From contig JAKJAQ010000004.1 in assembly GCA_022707425.1 (NCBI GenBank), forward strand, positions 1-38,786: a DNA stretch of 38,786 bases. The letters are read 5' to 3'. This stretch comes from Candidatus Babelota bacterium. GTDB lineage: Bacteria > Babelota > Babeliae > Babelales > JACPOV01. The translations under genes were made by a program, and so were the position numbers. Position 1 is the first letter of the stretch, and the number at the start of each line of letters is the position of its first letter. Below are positions 1 to 9,589 of this stretch, in pieces. The notes under the pieces were generated by a model. That model saw only the letters and a list, made by a program, of their open reading frames with translations. It had not been told where the DNA came from and ran no database searches.

Positions 1-1
1 A

Positions 2-2341
2 AAAAAGTTTTATTGTCTTGATATGTTTCCCTATCCTTCTGGATCAGGTCTGCATGTTGGGCACTGGCGCGGTTATGTGCTATCAGATATTTATGCGCGC
101 ATGAAATGGTTGCAAGGATACAATGTCCTTCATCCTATGGGGTGGGATGCGTTTGGTCTTCCTGCTGAAAATGATGCGATTAAAAAAGGAATTCAACCAG
201 CACTTGGTACGGCACGCAATATTGCAAATTTTAAGCGCCAACTTGAAAAAATTGGTGCACTCTATGATTGGTCAAAAGAAATTAACACTACTGATCCTGA
301 ATATTACAAATGGACGCAGTGGATTTTTTTGAAAATGTTTCAAGCCGGCCTTGCCTATCAAGCTGAATTGCCAATTAATTGGTGCCCTTCTTGTTTAACC
401 GGTCTTGCCAATGAAGAAGTGGTAAACGGACGTTGTGAGCGATGTGGAACAAACGTTACGCAGAAAAAAATTCGTCAATGGGTGCTTAAAATTACTCAAT
501 ACGCTGATAAATTACTCGAAGGCCTTGACCGTCTTTCGTGGCCTGAAAAAGTAAAATTAATGCAACGTAATTGGATTGGCAAAAGTGAAGGTGCGGAAAT
601 TGAATTTACGATTCCTATTTCAGCAAATAGACAAATTGTAATGCCAATTTTCACAACCAGCCCCGAGACTCTTTGTGGGGTTACTTTCATAGCAATTGCT
701 CATGATTATAAAAATATTGATGAGTTAATTGTGCCTGAAAAAAAATACGAATTAGATGAGTTTTTAAAAAAATTAAGTACTCAAAATGAGCATGATACGC
801 AAAAATTTGGTTTTTTTACGGGAAGTTATGCAATAAATCCTATTAATCAGCGAGAAATTCCCATTTGGGTTACTAACTATGTGTTGAGTAATTATGGAAC
901 TGGTGCTGTCATGGGTGTGCCAGGTCATGATGAGCGTGATAATGAATTTGCAAATGAATATAATTTACCAATTATGTACGTTGTAGATAATCAAGAAACG
1001 CGTGAGCAAAAAAATGGTCCGCGTGGATGTTATTCATATGTTGGAAATTTAATCAATTGTGGCCCTTTTTCTGGTTTTGAAGCCAAAGAAGGTGCGCAGA
1101 AAATGATTAATGAACTCAAAAAACAAAACAAAGCTGAAACAAGAGTAGTCTACAAGTTGCGCGATTGGATTTTTTCTCGGCAACGGTATTGGGGTGAGCC
1201 AATTCCGATTGTACATTGTCCAAAAGATGGCGTTGTGCCAGTTCCAGAAAATGAATTACCAGTTGTGTTACCAGAAGTTGATCACTATCAACCAACCGGT
1301 ACTGGTGAATCACCACTTGCAAATATTGCAGCATGGGTAAATACTACGTGCCCAAAATGTGGTGGCCCTGCAAAACGTGAAACAAATACTATGCCACAGT
1401 GGGCTGGATCAAGTTGGTACTTTTTGCGTTATCCAAATCCGCATCTAAAAAATGAACCATTTGATAAAAAAGATATGGACTATTGGTTGCCGGTTGATCA
1501 ATATGTTGGCGGTGTAGAACATGCAGTTTTACATTTATTGTATGCTCGTTTTTACACAAAAGTTTTGCATGATCAAGGTTATTTACCGTTTGATGAACCA
1601 TTTACTCATCTATTTAATCAAGGAATGGTAACAAAATATTCTGATTTGTCTGGTCACGTTGAAAAAATGTCAAAATCAAAAGGTAATGTAGTTAATCCCG
1701 ATGAGATTGTTGAACATTTTGGAAGTGATGCATTGCGCATGTACATTTTATTTATGGGGCCACCTGAACTTGATTGCGAATGGCAAGATAGTGGACTTGA
1801 AGGAATTAAACGATTTTTGAATCGTTTATGGACCTATTTGGTTGATACAAAAAACAGAGTTCCAGCTGGACAGAAAGAAGAGATACAAGTAACGAAACGA
1901 TTCCATCGTTTCTTGAAAGAATATCAAGAACGTATTGCGATTTTCAAACCAAATACCGCAATTTCTGCATGTATGGAATGGTTGAATGATGTTTCCTCGC
2001 ATTCAATGAAATTGGGTGATGAAACACTTGAAAAATTATTGGTTGCGCTTTCTGTTCTTGTGCCTCATATTTCATCTGAACTACTTGAACAGCTACTCAA
2101 CAAAGAATTGTCATCATGTGAGTGGCCAACATTCGATGCTCAACTCGCTGCATTTGATGAAATTATGATAATGATTCAAGTAAATGGAAAATTGCGTGGA
2201 GAAATTAAAGCTGTGCCTGGAAGTGGCAAAGAAATTGTCGAGCCAATTGCACGCGCGATAATTGAAAAATGGCTTGAAGATAAAAAAATAGTAAATGTTG
2301 TTTTTGTTCCAGATCGATTAATTAATTTTGTGATTAAATAA
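2..2341 (+). CDS. leuS: Leucyl-tRNA synthetase (5' end outside window)
   Basis: Charges tRNA-Leu with leucine in the cytoplasm. The reading frame is open from base 2: the codons before the first ATG (23) encode KKFYCLD, which continues into [14 protein letters not shown] exactly as in LeuRS, where this HIGH-type motif sits about 40 residues into the protein. The true start is therefore upstream of the window and the ATG at 23 is internal. Visible parts are the HVGH motif, a first zinc-binding knuckle (CPSC...CERC), the CP1 editing domain ([26 protein letters not shown] with its conserved Asp), a second knuckle (CPKCGG), the class I KMSKS loop ([13 protein letters not shown], near base 1665) and a C-terminal anticodon-binding region. 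The editing motif reads TSP where TRP is usual. The stop lies 18 bases before the MoxR gene, so the two are probably cotranscribed. Confidence 0.96.
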   Translation, partial: KKFYCLDMFPYPSGSGLHVGHWRGYVLSDIYARMKWLQGYNVLHPMGWDAFGLPAENDAIKKGIQPALGTARNIANFKRQLEKIGALYDWSKEINTTDPEYYKWTQWIFLKMFQAGLAYQAELPINWCPSCLTGLANEEVVNGRCERCGTNVTQKKIRQWVLKITQYADKLLEGLDRLSWPEKVKLMQRNWIGKSEGAEIEFTIPISANRQIVMPIFTTSPETLCGVTFIAIAHDYKNIDELIVPEKKYELDEFLKKLSTQNEHDTQKFGFFTGSYAINPINQREIPIWVTNYVLSNYGTGAVMGVPGHDERDNEFANEYNLPIMYVVDNQETREQKNGPRGCYSYVGNLINCGPFSGFEAKEGAQKMINELKKQNKAETRVVYKLRDWIFSRQRYWGEPIPIVHCPKDGVVPVPENELPVVLPEVDHYQPTGTGESPLANIAAWVNTTCPKCGGPAKRETNTMPQWAGSSWYFLRYPNPHLKNEPFDKKDMDYWLPVDQYVGGVEHAVLHLLYARFYTKVLHDQGYLPFDEPFTHLFNQGMVTKYSDLSGHVEKMSKSKGNVVNPDEIVEHFGSDALRMYILFMGPPELDCEWQDSGLEGIKRFLNRLWTYLVDTKNRVPAGQKEEIQVTKRFHRFLKEYQERIAIFKPNTAISACMEWLNDVSSHSMKLGDETLEKLLVALSVLVPHISSELLEQLLNKELSSCEWPTFDAQLAAFDEIMIMIQVNGKLRGEIKAVPGSGKEIVEPIARAIIEKWLEDKKIVNVVFVPDRLINFVIK

Positions 2342-2359
2342 ACTGCAAAGGCGTTTTGT

Positions 2360-3343
2360 ATGGAACTGCTCAATCAAGATGTCATTGAACAAATAAAAAA
2401 TGAGAGTGTACGTTTTCATCTTTTGCAGCACGAAGTGCAGAAGGTAATTGTAGGTAATGAAAACATACTTTCTTTTGTGATGATTGCTCTGCTGTGTGAT
2501 GGACACATTTTGCTTGAAGGTGTGCCAGGTGTTGCAAAAACAACAATGATAAAAGCGATTACGCAAGCACTGGGATTACATTTTAAGCGGATTCAATTTA
2601 CTCCCGATTTATTACCAGCCGATTTAATTGGTAGCTTAATATACAATCCAAAAACGCAAGAATTTGAAACAAAAAAAGGACCACTCTTTGCTAATTTAAT
2701 TTTGGCCGATGAAATTAACCGTACACCGGCAAAAGTGCAAGCAGCGCTTTTAGAGGCGATGCAAGAACAACAAGTAACTATTGGGTCGCATACGTTTGAA
2801 CTTGAAAAACCGTTTTTAGTTTTTGCAACGCAAAATCCAATTGAGCAAGAAGGAACCTACCGACTCCCTGAAGCGCAAGTTGACCGGTTTATGTTTAAAT
2901 TGTTGATCGAATATTTGTCGATTGCACAAGAAAAGCAATTGTTGCAGCGAGCGCAACAACAGGTACACATTCAACAAGTGCTTACCAAGCAAGATATTTT
3001 CACTGCACAAGAACTCGTGCAAAAAATTTATGTTGATGATCGAGTGATGGAATATATTGTGAATGTGGTTTTTGCAACACGTAATCCGAGCGCATTTAAA
3101 TTGTCACAATTAAAACCACTAATTCAATATGGCGTTTCACCGCGTGCAACACTTGGTTTGTATCAAGCAGCGCAAGCGCATGCGTTTCTTAAAAAACGTC
3201 ATTTTGTAACACCAGATGATGTAAAAGCTGTTGCGCATCCATTGTTGCGTCACAGAATATCACTCAGTTATGAAGCCGAAGCTGATAATATTAAACCAGA
3301 TGAAATTGTTACGACAATTTTGCAAACCGTATCAGCTCCTTAG
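2360..3343 (+). CDS. MoxR-family AAA+ ATPase
   Basis: A 327-residue cytoplasmic AAA+ ATPase of the MoxR group, whose members act as chaperones that help mature or assemble other proteins or complexes. Walker A is GVPGVAKTT (residues 54-62), Walker B is LILADEINRTP (about residue 112), and sensor 1 lies in FATQNPIEQEGTYRLPEAQ, a MoxR hallmark; the C-terminal lid region is complete. Length is usual for the family. An AAAGGC Shine-Dalgarno-like stretch precedes the ATG. In many genomes moxR is followed by DUF58 and von Willebrand-A genes. Here it is followed by a secretion/pilus cluster, so its client may be part of that machine (inference). The family call is firm; the client is unknown. Confidence 0.93.
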   Translation: MELLNQDVIEQIKNESVRFHLLQHEVQKVIVGNENILSFVMIALLCDGHILLEGVPGVAKTTMIKAITQALGLHFKRIQFTPDLLPADLIGSLIYNPKTQEFETKKGPLFANLILADEINRTPAKVQAALLEAMQEQQVTIGSHTFELEKPFLVFATQNPIEQEGTYRLPEAQVDRFMFKLLIEYLSIAQEKQLLQRAQQQVHIQQVLTKQDIFTAQELVQKIYVDDRVMEYIVNVVFATRNPSAFKLSQLKPLIQYGVSPRATLGLYQAAQAHAFLKKRHFVTPDDVKAVAHPLLRHRISLSYEAEADNIKPDEIVTTILQTVSAP

Positions 3344-3352
3344 TGTAAAAAA

Positions 3353-3478
3353 ATGTTGCAACTTTTATTTATGTTTCATATTGCATCGAGATATCGCGTT
3401 AATCCTGATCTTCCGCTTGACAAATTGCGACCTCGAGGGTTATTGTGTGAAAGTAGTTCTCACGAAGGGACGCAATGA
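3353..3478 (+). CDS. Possible 41-residue small protein overlapping gspC start
   Basis: A short open frame of 41 codons fills most of the 131-base gap between the MoxR and GspC-like genes. Its TGA stop overlaps the next gene's ATG as ATGA (3475-3478), the arrangement seen in translationally coupled genes. The product starts MLQLLFMFHIASRYRVNPD and is not a recognisable family. There is no clear Shine-Dalgarno before its ATG, while the downstream gene has its own (AAGGGA). It could be a real leader-like peptide, a remnant of a DUF58-type gene that often follows moxR, or chance. Confidence 0.25.
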   Translation: MLQLLFMFHIASRYRVNPDLPLDKLRPRGLLCESSSHEGTQ

Positions 3479-4689
3479 AACAGCCATGGTGGTTAGTAAA
3501 TAGTATTCTTTTACTTCTTTTGTGCGCGGCTATTATTTTTATGTTTGTTGGACGGCCGACGATGCCGCGACGCATTTCTTTTGAGCCGGTAGAAGAAATC
3601 AAACCGCCCAAACATGAAATTACTAAAATAGATTTAACTAAAATTTATGGCAACGATTTATTTGATACTTATCAACAACCAGCAATTCCTGAACCAGAGC
3701 AAAACGAAGCTGTTTCAAAACCATTACCGCCACCACCGACGCCTAAAATTATTAAAATGCCCGCATCGCCACCGCCTCGATTTCTTGAGCCACTTTCAAT
3801 TAATTTGAAAGGTGTAATTGTTGGTTCTGACGAAAGTTTTGACATTGCAATTATTGAAGATGTAAAAGAAAAAAAATCGCGTAATTATCGCGTTGGTGAT
3901 AAAATTGAAGATGCTCAATTAATAAAAATTTTTAGAAATAAAATTATTTTAATTCGTTCTAATGGTCAGCAAGAAACGTTGTACGTCAACCAGTATGATG
4001 CTGAACTTGAGCAACTTTTATCACCACGAAATAATTGGAATACCATTATTGAAAAAGAAAATGATACTCAATACAAAGTTGATCCCGAACTATTTGTTGA
4101 GCGAGTTTCTAATTTGGCACAATTTATTGATCTGTTAAATATTACTACCGTTTATCAGCAAGGAATGAGCATTGGCTGTAGAATAGGTAAAATGCAACCA
4201 ACATCGCCAGGTATAATGCTTGGTTTGATGGCGGGTGATATTGTTCAAGAAATAAATGGTATGCGAACGGCAACTGCAGCTGATCGAATTGAAATTTACA
4301 AACGAATTGTCGAAAGTAATCTTGGTGACATAATCAGTGTAAAACTCTTGCGTAAAAATACGCCGATTATTTTATTCTATAAACTTGAACGACTTGAACC
4401 GGTAGTAAAAAATCGTGATCAAGAAGTTTCAACTGTTCCTTCTCCAGAGATCCAAAGTAGTCAAAAAGAGGAGCAACCAGAACAAGTAATTACAACTGCA
4501 ATGCCACTCAATAAAGCGCAAAAAGAAGAACAACGAATGTTCGTACGTGCTGAGCAAAACAAAATGCAACCAACTATTAATGAGTTTAAAAAAAATGATA
4601 AACGCATCATGATTTCTCAAAGACCGCAGCGAATGTCGCGAAACCGGTTACGAGATGGATTTGAACAACACGACGAATTTCATGGGTAA
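3475..4689 (+). CDS. gspC: GspC-like type II secretion inner-membrane protein
   Basis: A 404-residue bitopic protein with the order expected of GspC. It has one N-terminal membrane helix (about residues 7-26), a proline-rich periplasmic linker (PLPPPPTPK), an HR (homology region) domain (SINLKGVIVGSDESFDIAII ... NYRVGDKIEDAQLI, about residues 105-180), and a PDZ domain around residues 235-305 with GLMAGDIVQEINGMRT. In type II secretion GspC links the inner-membrane platform to the secretin N-domains. Here the secretin gene follows four bases later. After the PDZ domain comes an unusual charged, Gln/Lys/Arg-rich tail of about 80 residues that is not part of standard GspC. AAGGGA at good spacing supports the ATG at 3475. 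A PilP-like role is the main alternative, but PDZ plus HR favours GspC. Confidence 0.82.
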   Translation: MKQPWWLVNSILLLLLCAAIIFMFVGRPTMPRRISFEPVEEIKPPKHEITKIDLTKIYGNDLFDTYQQPAIPEPEQNEAVSKPLPPPPTPKIIKMPASPPPRFLEPLSINLKGVIVGSDESFDIAIIEDVKEKKSRNYRVGDKIEDAQLIKIFRNKIILIRSNGQQETLYVNQYDAELEQLLSPRNNWNTIIEKENDTQYKVDPELFVERVSNLAQFIDLLNITTVYQQGMSIGCRIGKMQPTSPGIMLGLMAGDIVQEINGMRTATAADRIEIYKRIVESNLGDIISVKLLRKNTPIILFYKLERLEPVVKNRDQEVSTVPSPEIQSSQKEEQPEQVITTAMPLNKAQKEEQRMFVRAEQNKMQPTINEFKKNDKRIMISQRPQRMSRNRLRDGFEQHDEFHG

Positions 4690-4692
4690 CAT

Positions 4693-7404
4693 ATGATAGT
4701 GTATATTCTTTTTTTTATGTTGAACGTTTTCATTTCAACTGCTTTGTCTGTTGAAAAAGATACGGTTCTTGCACAAACTAATTCTGATTTAAAAAAGGAG
4801 TTGCCGGTAGTTCCAGTGCAAAAAGAAGAAGCGGTTGCAAGTAAACTTGATGCAGAACCGGTTGATAATGATCCGCGAATGCACCGTATTTGTTTATTGC
4901 CTGAAGAAAAAGAAAATGGAAACACTCGCATCGTAATGAATCCTGATGCAGATGAAACAGCTGTCATTGGAACCGCAGTTCGGCCACCAACTGCAACCGA
5001 TAATCCCGCCGATGCAATTGAGATTAATTTTGATAATGCTGAGTTACAAAATGTTCTTAATTGGATAGCAGATGTTTTCAAAGTTGATTTTCTTTCAGAA
5101 GATGCCGTAAATCCGCCACCACCAAATGCAAAAGTGGTAAGTGGCAATAAAATTACGTTCAAAACCCAAAAACCACTCACTAAGCGACAAGTATGGGATC
5201 TCTTTTTAACATTCCTCGATCTTTTTGGGTTAACCTTAGTAAAATCACCAACACCAAATTTATATAAAGTGGTGAATACCGATCCAAAACTAGCTCGTTC
5301 GGCTAACCGTTCTCCCCTCAATGCATTTATCAATGTAAAATGGTCCTGCATACCAGAAACTGATGAACGAATACGTTATATTTATTTTATTCGCAATAGC
5401 TCCTTGGCGACATTGCAAGGGCTTATTGATTCTTTTAGAAGTACAACTTCCACACTTGCAACGCTGCCTGATCTTAATGCATTTGTGCTCACTGATAAAG
5501 CACTCAATGTGCGTGCAATAATGCAACTTGTTGAAGAGCTTGATAGCACCAGTTCGCCTGAAGCACTTTCAGTATTGAAACTGCAGCATGCCGATGCTGA
5601 GGAAGTAAAAACATTTTATGAAAATTTAACCAAAACTGAAGATCCACGTGGTTTAGCAGCGCGGATTTTAGGTGCAAAAAAGACGCCCTCAGCAATATAT
5701 TTTCCAGATAATACACGTGTTTTTGCAGAAAGACGTACGAATACATTAATAATTTTAGGTACGCAAGAAGGCATTCAGAAAGTAGAAGATTTTATTATTA
5801 ATTACGTTGATACAGAAATTAAAGTTCCCTATTCTCCGCTTTATATCTATGAATTGCAATATACCAAAGCAGAAGATATGGCAACTATTTTGGCCAATGT
5901 CACCAAATTCGCAGCCGATTCACCCGCAGCACAAAGTGGCGGCGTGCGTGATGGCGATAAATATTTACGGCCGATGACCTTCCAACCTGAGCCATCTGGA
6001 AACCGATTGCTCATTAGTTGTGAAAAAGAAGATTATTTAAAAGTGCGTGAAATTATCAAGCAACTTGATGTAAAGCAACCACAAATTGCCGTTGAAGTGC
6101 TCATCGTTAATGCAACAGCGAGTGATGATCGTGAATTAGGTGTGCAAATTCGCAATAAAAATAGTGCGGTATTTGGTAATGGCATTAATGCGCAAACTTC
6201 AGGATTTCCATTAGCAGCAGGTTTCTCTTCGCCTATTATTGATGCAGCCGGAACGCTCATGGGTAATTTAGTTCAATTGGCACAAGGGCAAACGCCAGGG
6301 GCAACGCTCATTTCAATTTCTGATAAAGTAAACAGTGTCTGGGCGATTTTTAAGTTGCTTGAAAACCAAGTAAATTTAACGGTGATTTCAAATCCGTTCT
6401 TAGTGACGGTGAATAATTATGCAGCACAAGTTTCCCTGGGTGAAACGCGCCGTGTGAAAACTGGTGAGGTGCAATCGCAGTTGACGACCGTTACCGAAGG
6501 TGACGTCACTGCAAATTTAACTGTACAGATTACACCGTTGATCAATAGTGCAGGGAATATTAACTTACAGATAAATATTAGTGTCGATTCTTTTACTGAT
6601 GCGACAGATCCTACAAGTGCAACGCGAGATACTAAAACGGTTAAAACGAACGCAAACGTGGGTAATGGCGAAGTGCTTGCAATTGGCGGATTACTAAAGA
6701 CGAACGAAAATGATACAACAAGCAAAGTTCCTTTACTTGGTGATATTCCGCTTTTTGGTTGGCTTTTTAAAAATAAAACAAAACTGAGAACAAAAGATAA
6801 TTTGCTCATTTTTATTTCGCCGCGCGTGATTGAACCAAAATTAGAAGGTGGCGTAGGTAATTATACGTTAGATAAAACTGAACATGCCAAGCACATCATG
6901 CGAGATATGCGTCAAATACCAGAGCGTCGTGATATTATTCACCGCTGGTTCTTTAAAGATCGGTTTGATGAAAATAATGAATATATTGATAATTTTGTCG
7001 CGCGCAAAAATCAAGGTTCATTTTGTGATCTTACATGTTCTAAAATGTACGCGAACCGTACAACAATTGTTGATGAATTGCCTGAAGTAATTTCAATTGA
7101 AGGCGAAGCTGCGCGAACTGGTGTAGTGCAGATGCAAGATCCAAATCAACCGCCAGTTGCACCACGAGAAATTGTTGATGCACGAACAGGTAACATTATC
7201 AATGTTGCGCCACCTGTTCAAAATACTGTTCCTAGAATAGTTCCAGTTGAAAAGGTCCCTGCGTTAATAGAACGACCTGCGCCAAAATTAACAGTATCCC
7301 AAACAACTCAACAACAAACAAAATCAAAAACTATGCAAAAAAAATCGCGAACCCGTTCATCGTTCATGAAATCGTTGCCTGAACATACGGAGGTTGCTGC
7401 ATGA
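4693..7404 (+). CDS. gspD: Secretin 1 (GspD/PilQ family)
   Basis: A 903-residue outer-membrane secretin that should form the multimeric gated channel of a type II secretion or type IV pilus system. It has a signal peptide (MIVYILFFMLNVFISTALS), N0-like (IEINFDNAELQNVLNWIADV) and repeated N1/N2-type domains to about residue 450, then the secretin core from QPQIAVEVLIVNA (about residue 456). The core includes the signature VPLLGDIPLFGWLFKN (about residue 678) and ends with LLIFISPRVIEP. It is longer than most GspD because of a tail of about 180 residues, which contains IIHRWFFKDRF and a basic Gln/Lys-rich end. The second secretin downstream shares the RWFFK motif. The gene starts four bases after gspC and overlaps the next gene by ATGA. 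Confidence 0.92.
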   Translation: MIVYILFFMLNVFISTALSVEKDTVLAQTNSDLKKELPVVPVQKEEAVASKLDAEPVDNDPRMHRICLLPEEKENGNTRIVMNPDADETAVIGTAVRPPTATDNPADAIEINFDNAELQNVLNWIADVFKVDFLSEDAVNPPPPNAKVVSGNKITFKTQKPLTKRQVWDLFLTFLDLFGLTLVKSPTPNLYKVVNTDPKLARSANRSPLNAFINVKWSCIPETDERIRYIYFIRNSSLATLQGLIDSFRSTTSTLATLPDLNAFVLTDKALNVRAIMQLVEELDSTSSPEALSVLKLQHADAEEVKTFYENLTKTEDPRGLAARILGAKKTPSAIYFPDNTRVFAERRTNTLIILGTQEGIQKVEDFIINYVDTEIKVPYSPLYIYELQYTKAEDMATILANVTKFAADSPAAQSGGVRDGDKYLRPMTFQPEPSGNRLLISCEKEDYLKVREIIKQLDVKQPQIAVEVLIVNATASDDRELGVQIRNKNSAVFGNGINAQTSGFPLAAGFSSPIIDAAGTLMGNLVQLAQGQTPGATLISISDKVNSVWAIFKLLENQVNLTVISNPFLVTVNNYAAQVSLGETRRVKTGEVQSQLTTVTEGDVTANLTVQITPLINSAGNINLQINISVDSFTDATDPTSATRDTKTVKTNANVGNGEVLAIGGLLKTNENDTTSKVPLLGDIPLFGWLFKNKTKLRTKDNLLIFISPRVIEPKLEGGVGNYTLDKTEHAKHIMRDMRQIPERRDIIHRWFFKDRFDENNEYIDNFVARKNQGSFCDLTCSKMYANRTTIVDELPEVISIEGEAARTGVVQMQDPNQPPVAPREIVDARTGNIINVAPPVQNTVPRIVPVEKVPALIERPAPKLTVSQTTQQQTKSKTMQKKSRTRSSFMKSLPEHTEVAA

Positions 7405-9008
7405 TCGAAATTTTTATTCCCAAACGAATAAAAAATTATTATGTGTTACCCCAACGAATTTTGGGTTTTGATATCAATAAAACCGCTGTTCATGCTGCGC
7501 AAATTTTATGCTCTGGCGCTCAGATCGTAATTGAAAAATTAATGCACGAACCGATCGATACAGATGCTTCCCGTTCTTATAACGAACGAGTAGCGCAAGC
7601 AATTAGTGCGCTTGTCAAACGGGCTGATCGACCCGATATTATTAGAACTTCACTCAATAGCAGTGCAATCGTTTTTAAGGAAGTAACATTTCCTTTTACC
7701 GATTCTGATAAAATTAAAATGGTAACACCGTTTGAAATTGAAGCATCACTACCATTTAATTTGTCGCAGGCAGTTGTTGATGTACTGATAACTCAAGCAC
7801 AAATAGAAGAAAAAAAAGCAACCGTGCTTGCTGCTGCAGCGCAAAAAACTTCCGTTCAAGAACAGCTTGCCTATTTTGAAGCAGCTGGTGTTCCAGTTCA
7901 AGCAGTTACTATTGATGTGTTTGATTTGTACGGTTTTTATTCAATGATTCCTGAAAGCGATGCACCCGGGAGTGTTGTTCTTATTGATATTGGTTATTAC
8001 ATGACGCGTATTTTACTCTTGATTGATGGCAAATTGAAGTTGGTTCGAACGGTGCCAAAAGGGGTAATTACGATTGCGAAAAATTTAGGTAATCTGTTGT
8101 CTTTAACAACAAGCCAATCGTTGGAAGAATTTATTAGATTTGGTTTTGAAAAACATGATGGTCCAGATTATTATAAAGCAGTATCACAAGCCTGTAGCGA
8201 CTTTTGGCAAACGGTACAATTTACGCTGCAATCGTTTGGTACTGGAATTCCATCAGGGAAAATTGATCGAGTTTTAATGCTTGGCAGCGGGTCAGAAATT
8301 GCTGGCATGCGTCAATATGCAGCTAATTTTTTGCAACTTGATGTCGTTGTTTTTGATCCACAGACTATTTTAAAAAATAAATCTATAACCATTAGGCAAG
8401 GACAACGAATTGAACAATCATCAATTTTAAGTCTTGCTACAGCATTTTCAACAGCGCTTACCAGTGAGATCAATTTGCGGCAAGGTGAACTAGAAGTGCC
8501 CACAACGATGCAATTTGCGCAGCAGTTGATTACTGCTATTGTGTTGGCGGCATTGATTATTGGTAGTTTGTTTGGCTATACGTGGTGGCAAAAACGAAAA
8601 ATTACTAAATCGGTGATGAGTTCTGAGCGAGAGATGGTTACGGTAATAAATAATTTACAGCTAAGCGATTCTCGAACTCTTGATGAAGCGCTTGCGGATG
8701 CTGAAAGAAAAGTAAATAGAGAAGAAGAATTGTGGTTTGCATTTTCACGTCAAACCCGTTTTTCATTTTTGAAAGCACTCCAAGATTTAAGTAGCGCAAT
8801 TGATCGTCAAGGAGTTGGTTTAAAATTGCGCAGATTAGTTATTACTCCTAACTATTTGACATTAGAAGGCGAAGTGAAAGATTTTAATGGGCTGAAAGTG
8901 CTTGAAAGAGAATTGCGCGATTCTAATATGTTTATTCTTGTTCCTGCGCTGCAAGAATTAAAAATTAATGAAAAATTATTCTTTAAAAAGAATGGAGCGC
9001 AAGAATAA
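7401..9008 (+). CDS. PilM-PilN fusion / GspL-like assembly platform protein
   Basis: A 535-residue protein combining an actin-like ATPase fold in the cytoplasm with a membrane-anchored periplasmic part, the domain order of GspL or of PilM fused to PilN. Actin-like elements are RILGFDINKTAVHAAQI (phosphate 1), VVLIDIGYYMTRILLL (phosphate 2) and VLMLGSGSEIAGM (adenosine). A single transmembrane helix (LITAIVLAALIIGSLFGYTW, about residues 375-394) is followed by a coiled-coil stretch and a ferredoxin-like periplasmic domain (RRLVITPNYLTLEGEVKD). It starts inside the secretin stop (ATGA) after a good GGAGG, and its stop overlaps the next start (TAATG), so the three genes are probably translationally coupled. 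It would recruit the assembly ATPase, which is not encoded in this window. Confidence 0.85.
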   Translation: MIEIFIPKRIKNYYVLPQRILGFDINKTAVHAAQILCSGAQIVIEKLMHEPIDTDASRSYNERVAQAISALVKRADRPDIIRTSLNSSAIVFKEVTFPFTDSDKIKMVTPFEIEASLPFNLSQAVVDVLITQAQIEEKKATVLAAAAQKTSVQEQLAYFEAAGVPVQAVTIDVFDLYGFYSMIPESDAPGSVVLIDIGYYMTRILLLIDGKLKLVRTVPKGVITIAKNLGNLLSLTTSQSLEEFIRFGFEKHDGPDYYKAVSQACSDFWQTVQFTLQSFGTGIPSGKIDRVLMLGSGSEIAGMRQYAANFLQLDVVVFDPQTILKNKSITIRQGQRIEQSSILSLATAFSTALTSEINLRQGELEVPTTMQFAQQLITAIVLAALIIGSLFGYTWWQKRKITKSVMSSEREMVTVINNLQLSDSRTLDEALADAERKVNREEELWFAFSRQTRFSFLKALQDLSSAIDRQGVGLKLRRLVITPNYLTLEGEVKDFNGLKVLERELRDSNMFILVPALQELKINEKLFFKKNGAQE

Positions 9009-9583
9009 TGGAACCGCTAAAAAAAATTCAAACAATGTTTGAATCAATGGACCAGCGAAGATTTAGTTTAACCATGCTGGGCGTGTTTATTTTTATTCTT
9101 TTGACCAGTAGCCTCCTTTTTTATAGTTATTATTCTACTATTGCAACAATAAATAAACGTGCAGAAATCGCTAATCGCAAGCGCAATGAGTTGCGCGGAT
9201 TGCTTGAGCGTTATGAGATGGTAAAAAAGCAACAAGCGGAAGTTGATTCACTGCTTTTAAAAGATAAAGAATTCAAAATTGGTGGTTATTTTAATGAGCT
9301 CATTGTGAAATTTGGTATTGAAAAAAATAAAACACGTGAACCTGAAACCTCGCGTGAAACACTTGATAATGGCTATACAGAAGTTAAATTGTACGCTACA
9401 TTTGCGCAAATGAGTACTAAGCAAGTTGCTGAATTGCTTGATGCAATTGAACAAAATGAACGGGTTTATACTAAAGAGGTTGAAATGTATAAGCCTGGAA
9501 CGAACGGTCAAACGGTGAACGTTAATTTACTTATTGCTACGATTGAGCCAAAAACTGAAGAATTGCCTCCTGCAGCGGAGTAA
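9008..9583 (+). CDS. GspM/PilO-like inner-membrane protein
   Basis: A 191-residue bitopic protein with a short cytoplasmic N-terminus, one membrane helix (about residues 20-43, LGVFIFILLTSSLLFYSYYS), a coiled coil (about 45-80, rich in Lys, Arg and Glu) and a small periplasmic domain. This size and layout match PilO and GspM, which pair with PilN or GspL in the inner-membrane platform. Its place directly after the PilM-PilN-like gene, with a TAATG overlap, supports that role more than sequence motifs do, since this family is poorly conserved. It is followed six bases later by the second secretin gene. Confidence 0.75.
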   Translation: MEPLKKIQTMFESMDQRRFSLTMLGVFIFILLTSSLLFYSYYSTIATINKRAEIANRKRNELRGLLERYEMVKKQQAEVDSLLLKDKEFKIGGYFNELIVKFGIEKNKTREPETSRETLDNGYTEVKLYATFAQMSTKQVAELLDAIEQNERVYTKEVEMYKPGTNGQTVNVNLLIATIEPKTEELPPAAE

Positions 9584-9589
9584 GAATAA

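Noticed and set aside
4680-5351. Long open frame of 223 codons on the minus strand
   Set aside because: It is antisense to the N-terminal part of secretin 1, whose signal peptide and domains are clear; the composition (Ser/Thr/Val-rich) is typical of a shadow frame.
6417-6809. Minus-strand frame of 130 codons within secretin 1
   Set aside because: It is a shadow of the conserved secretin core on the other strand.
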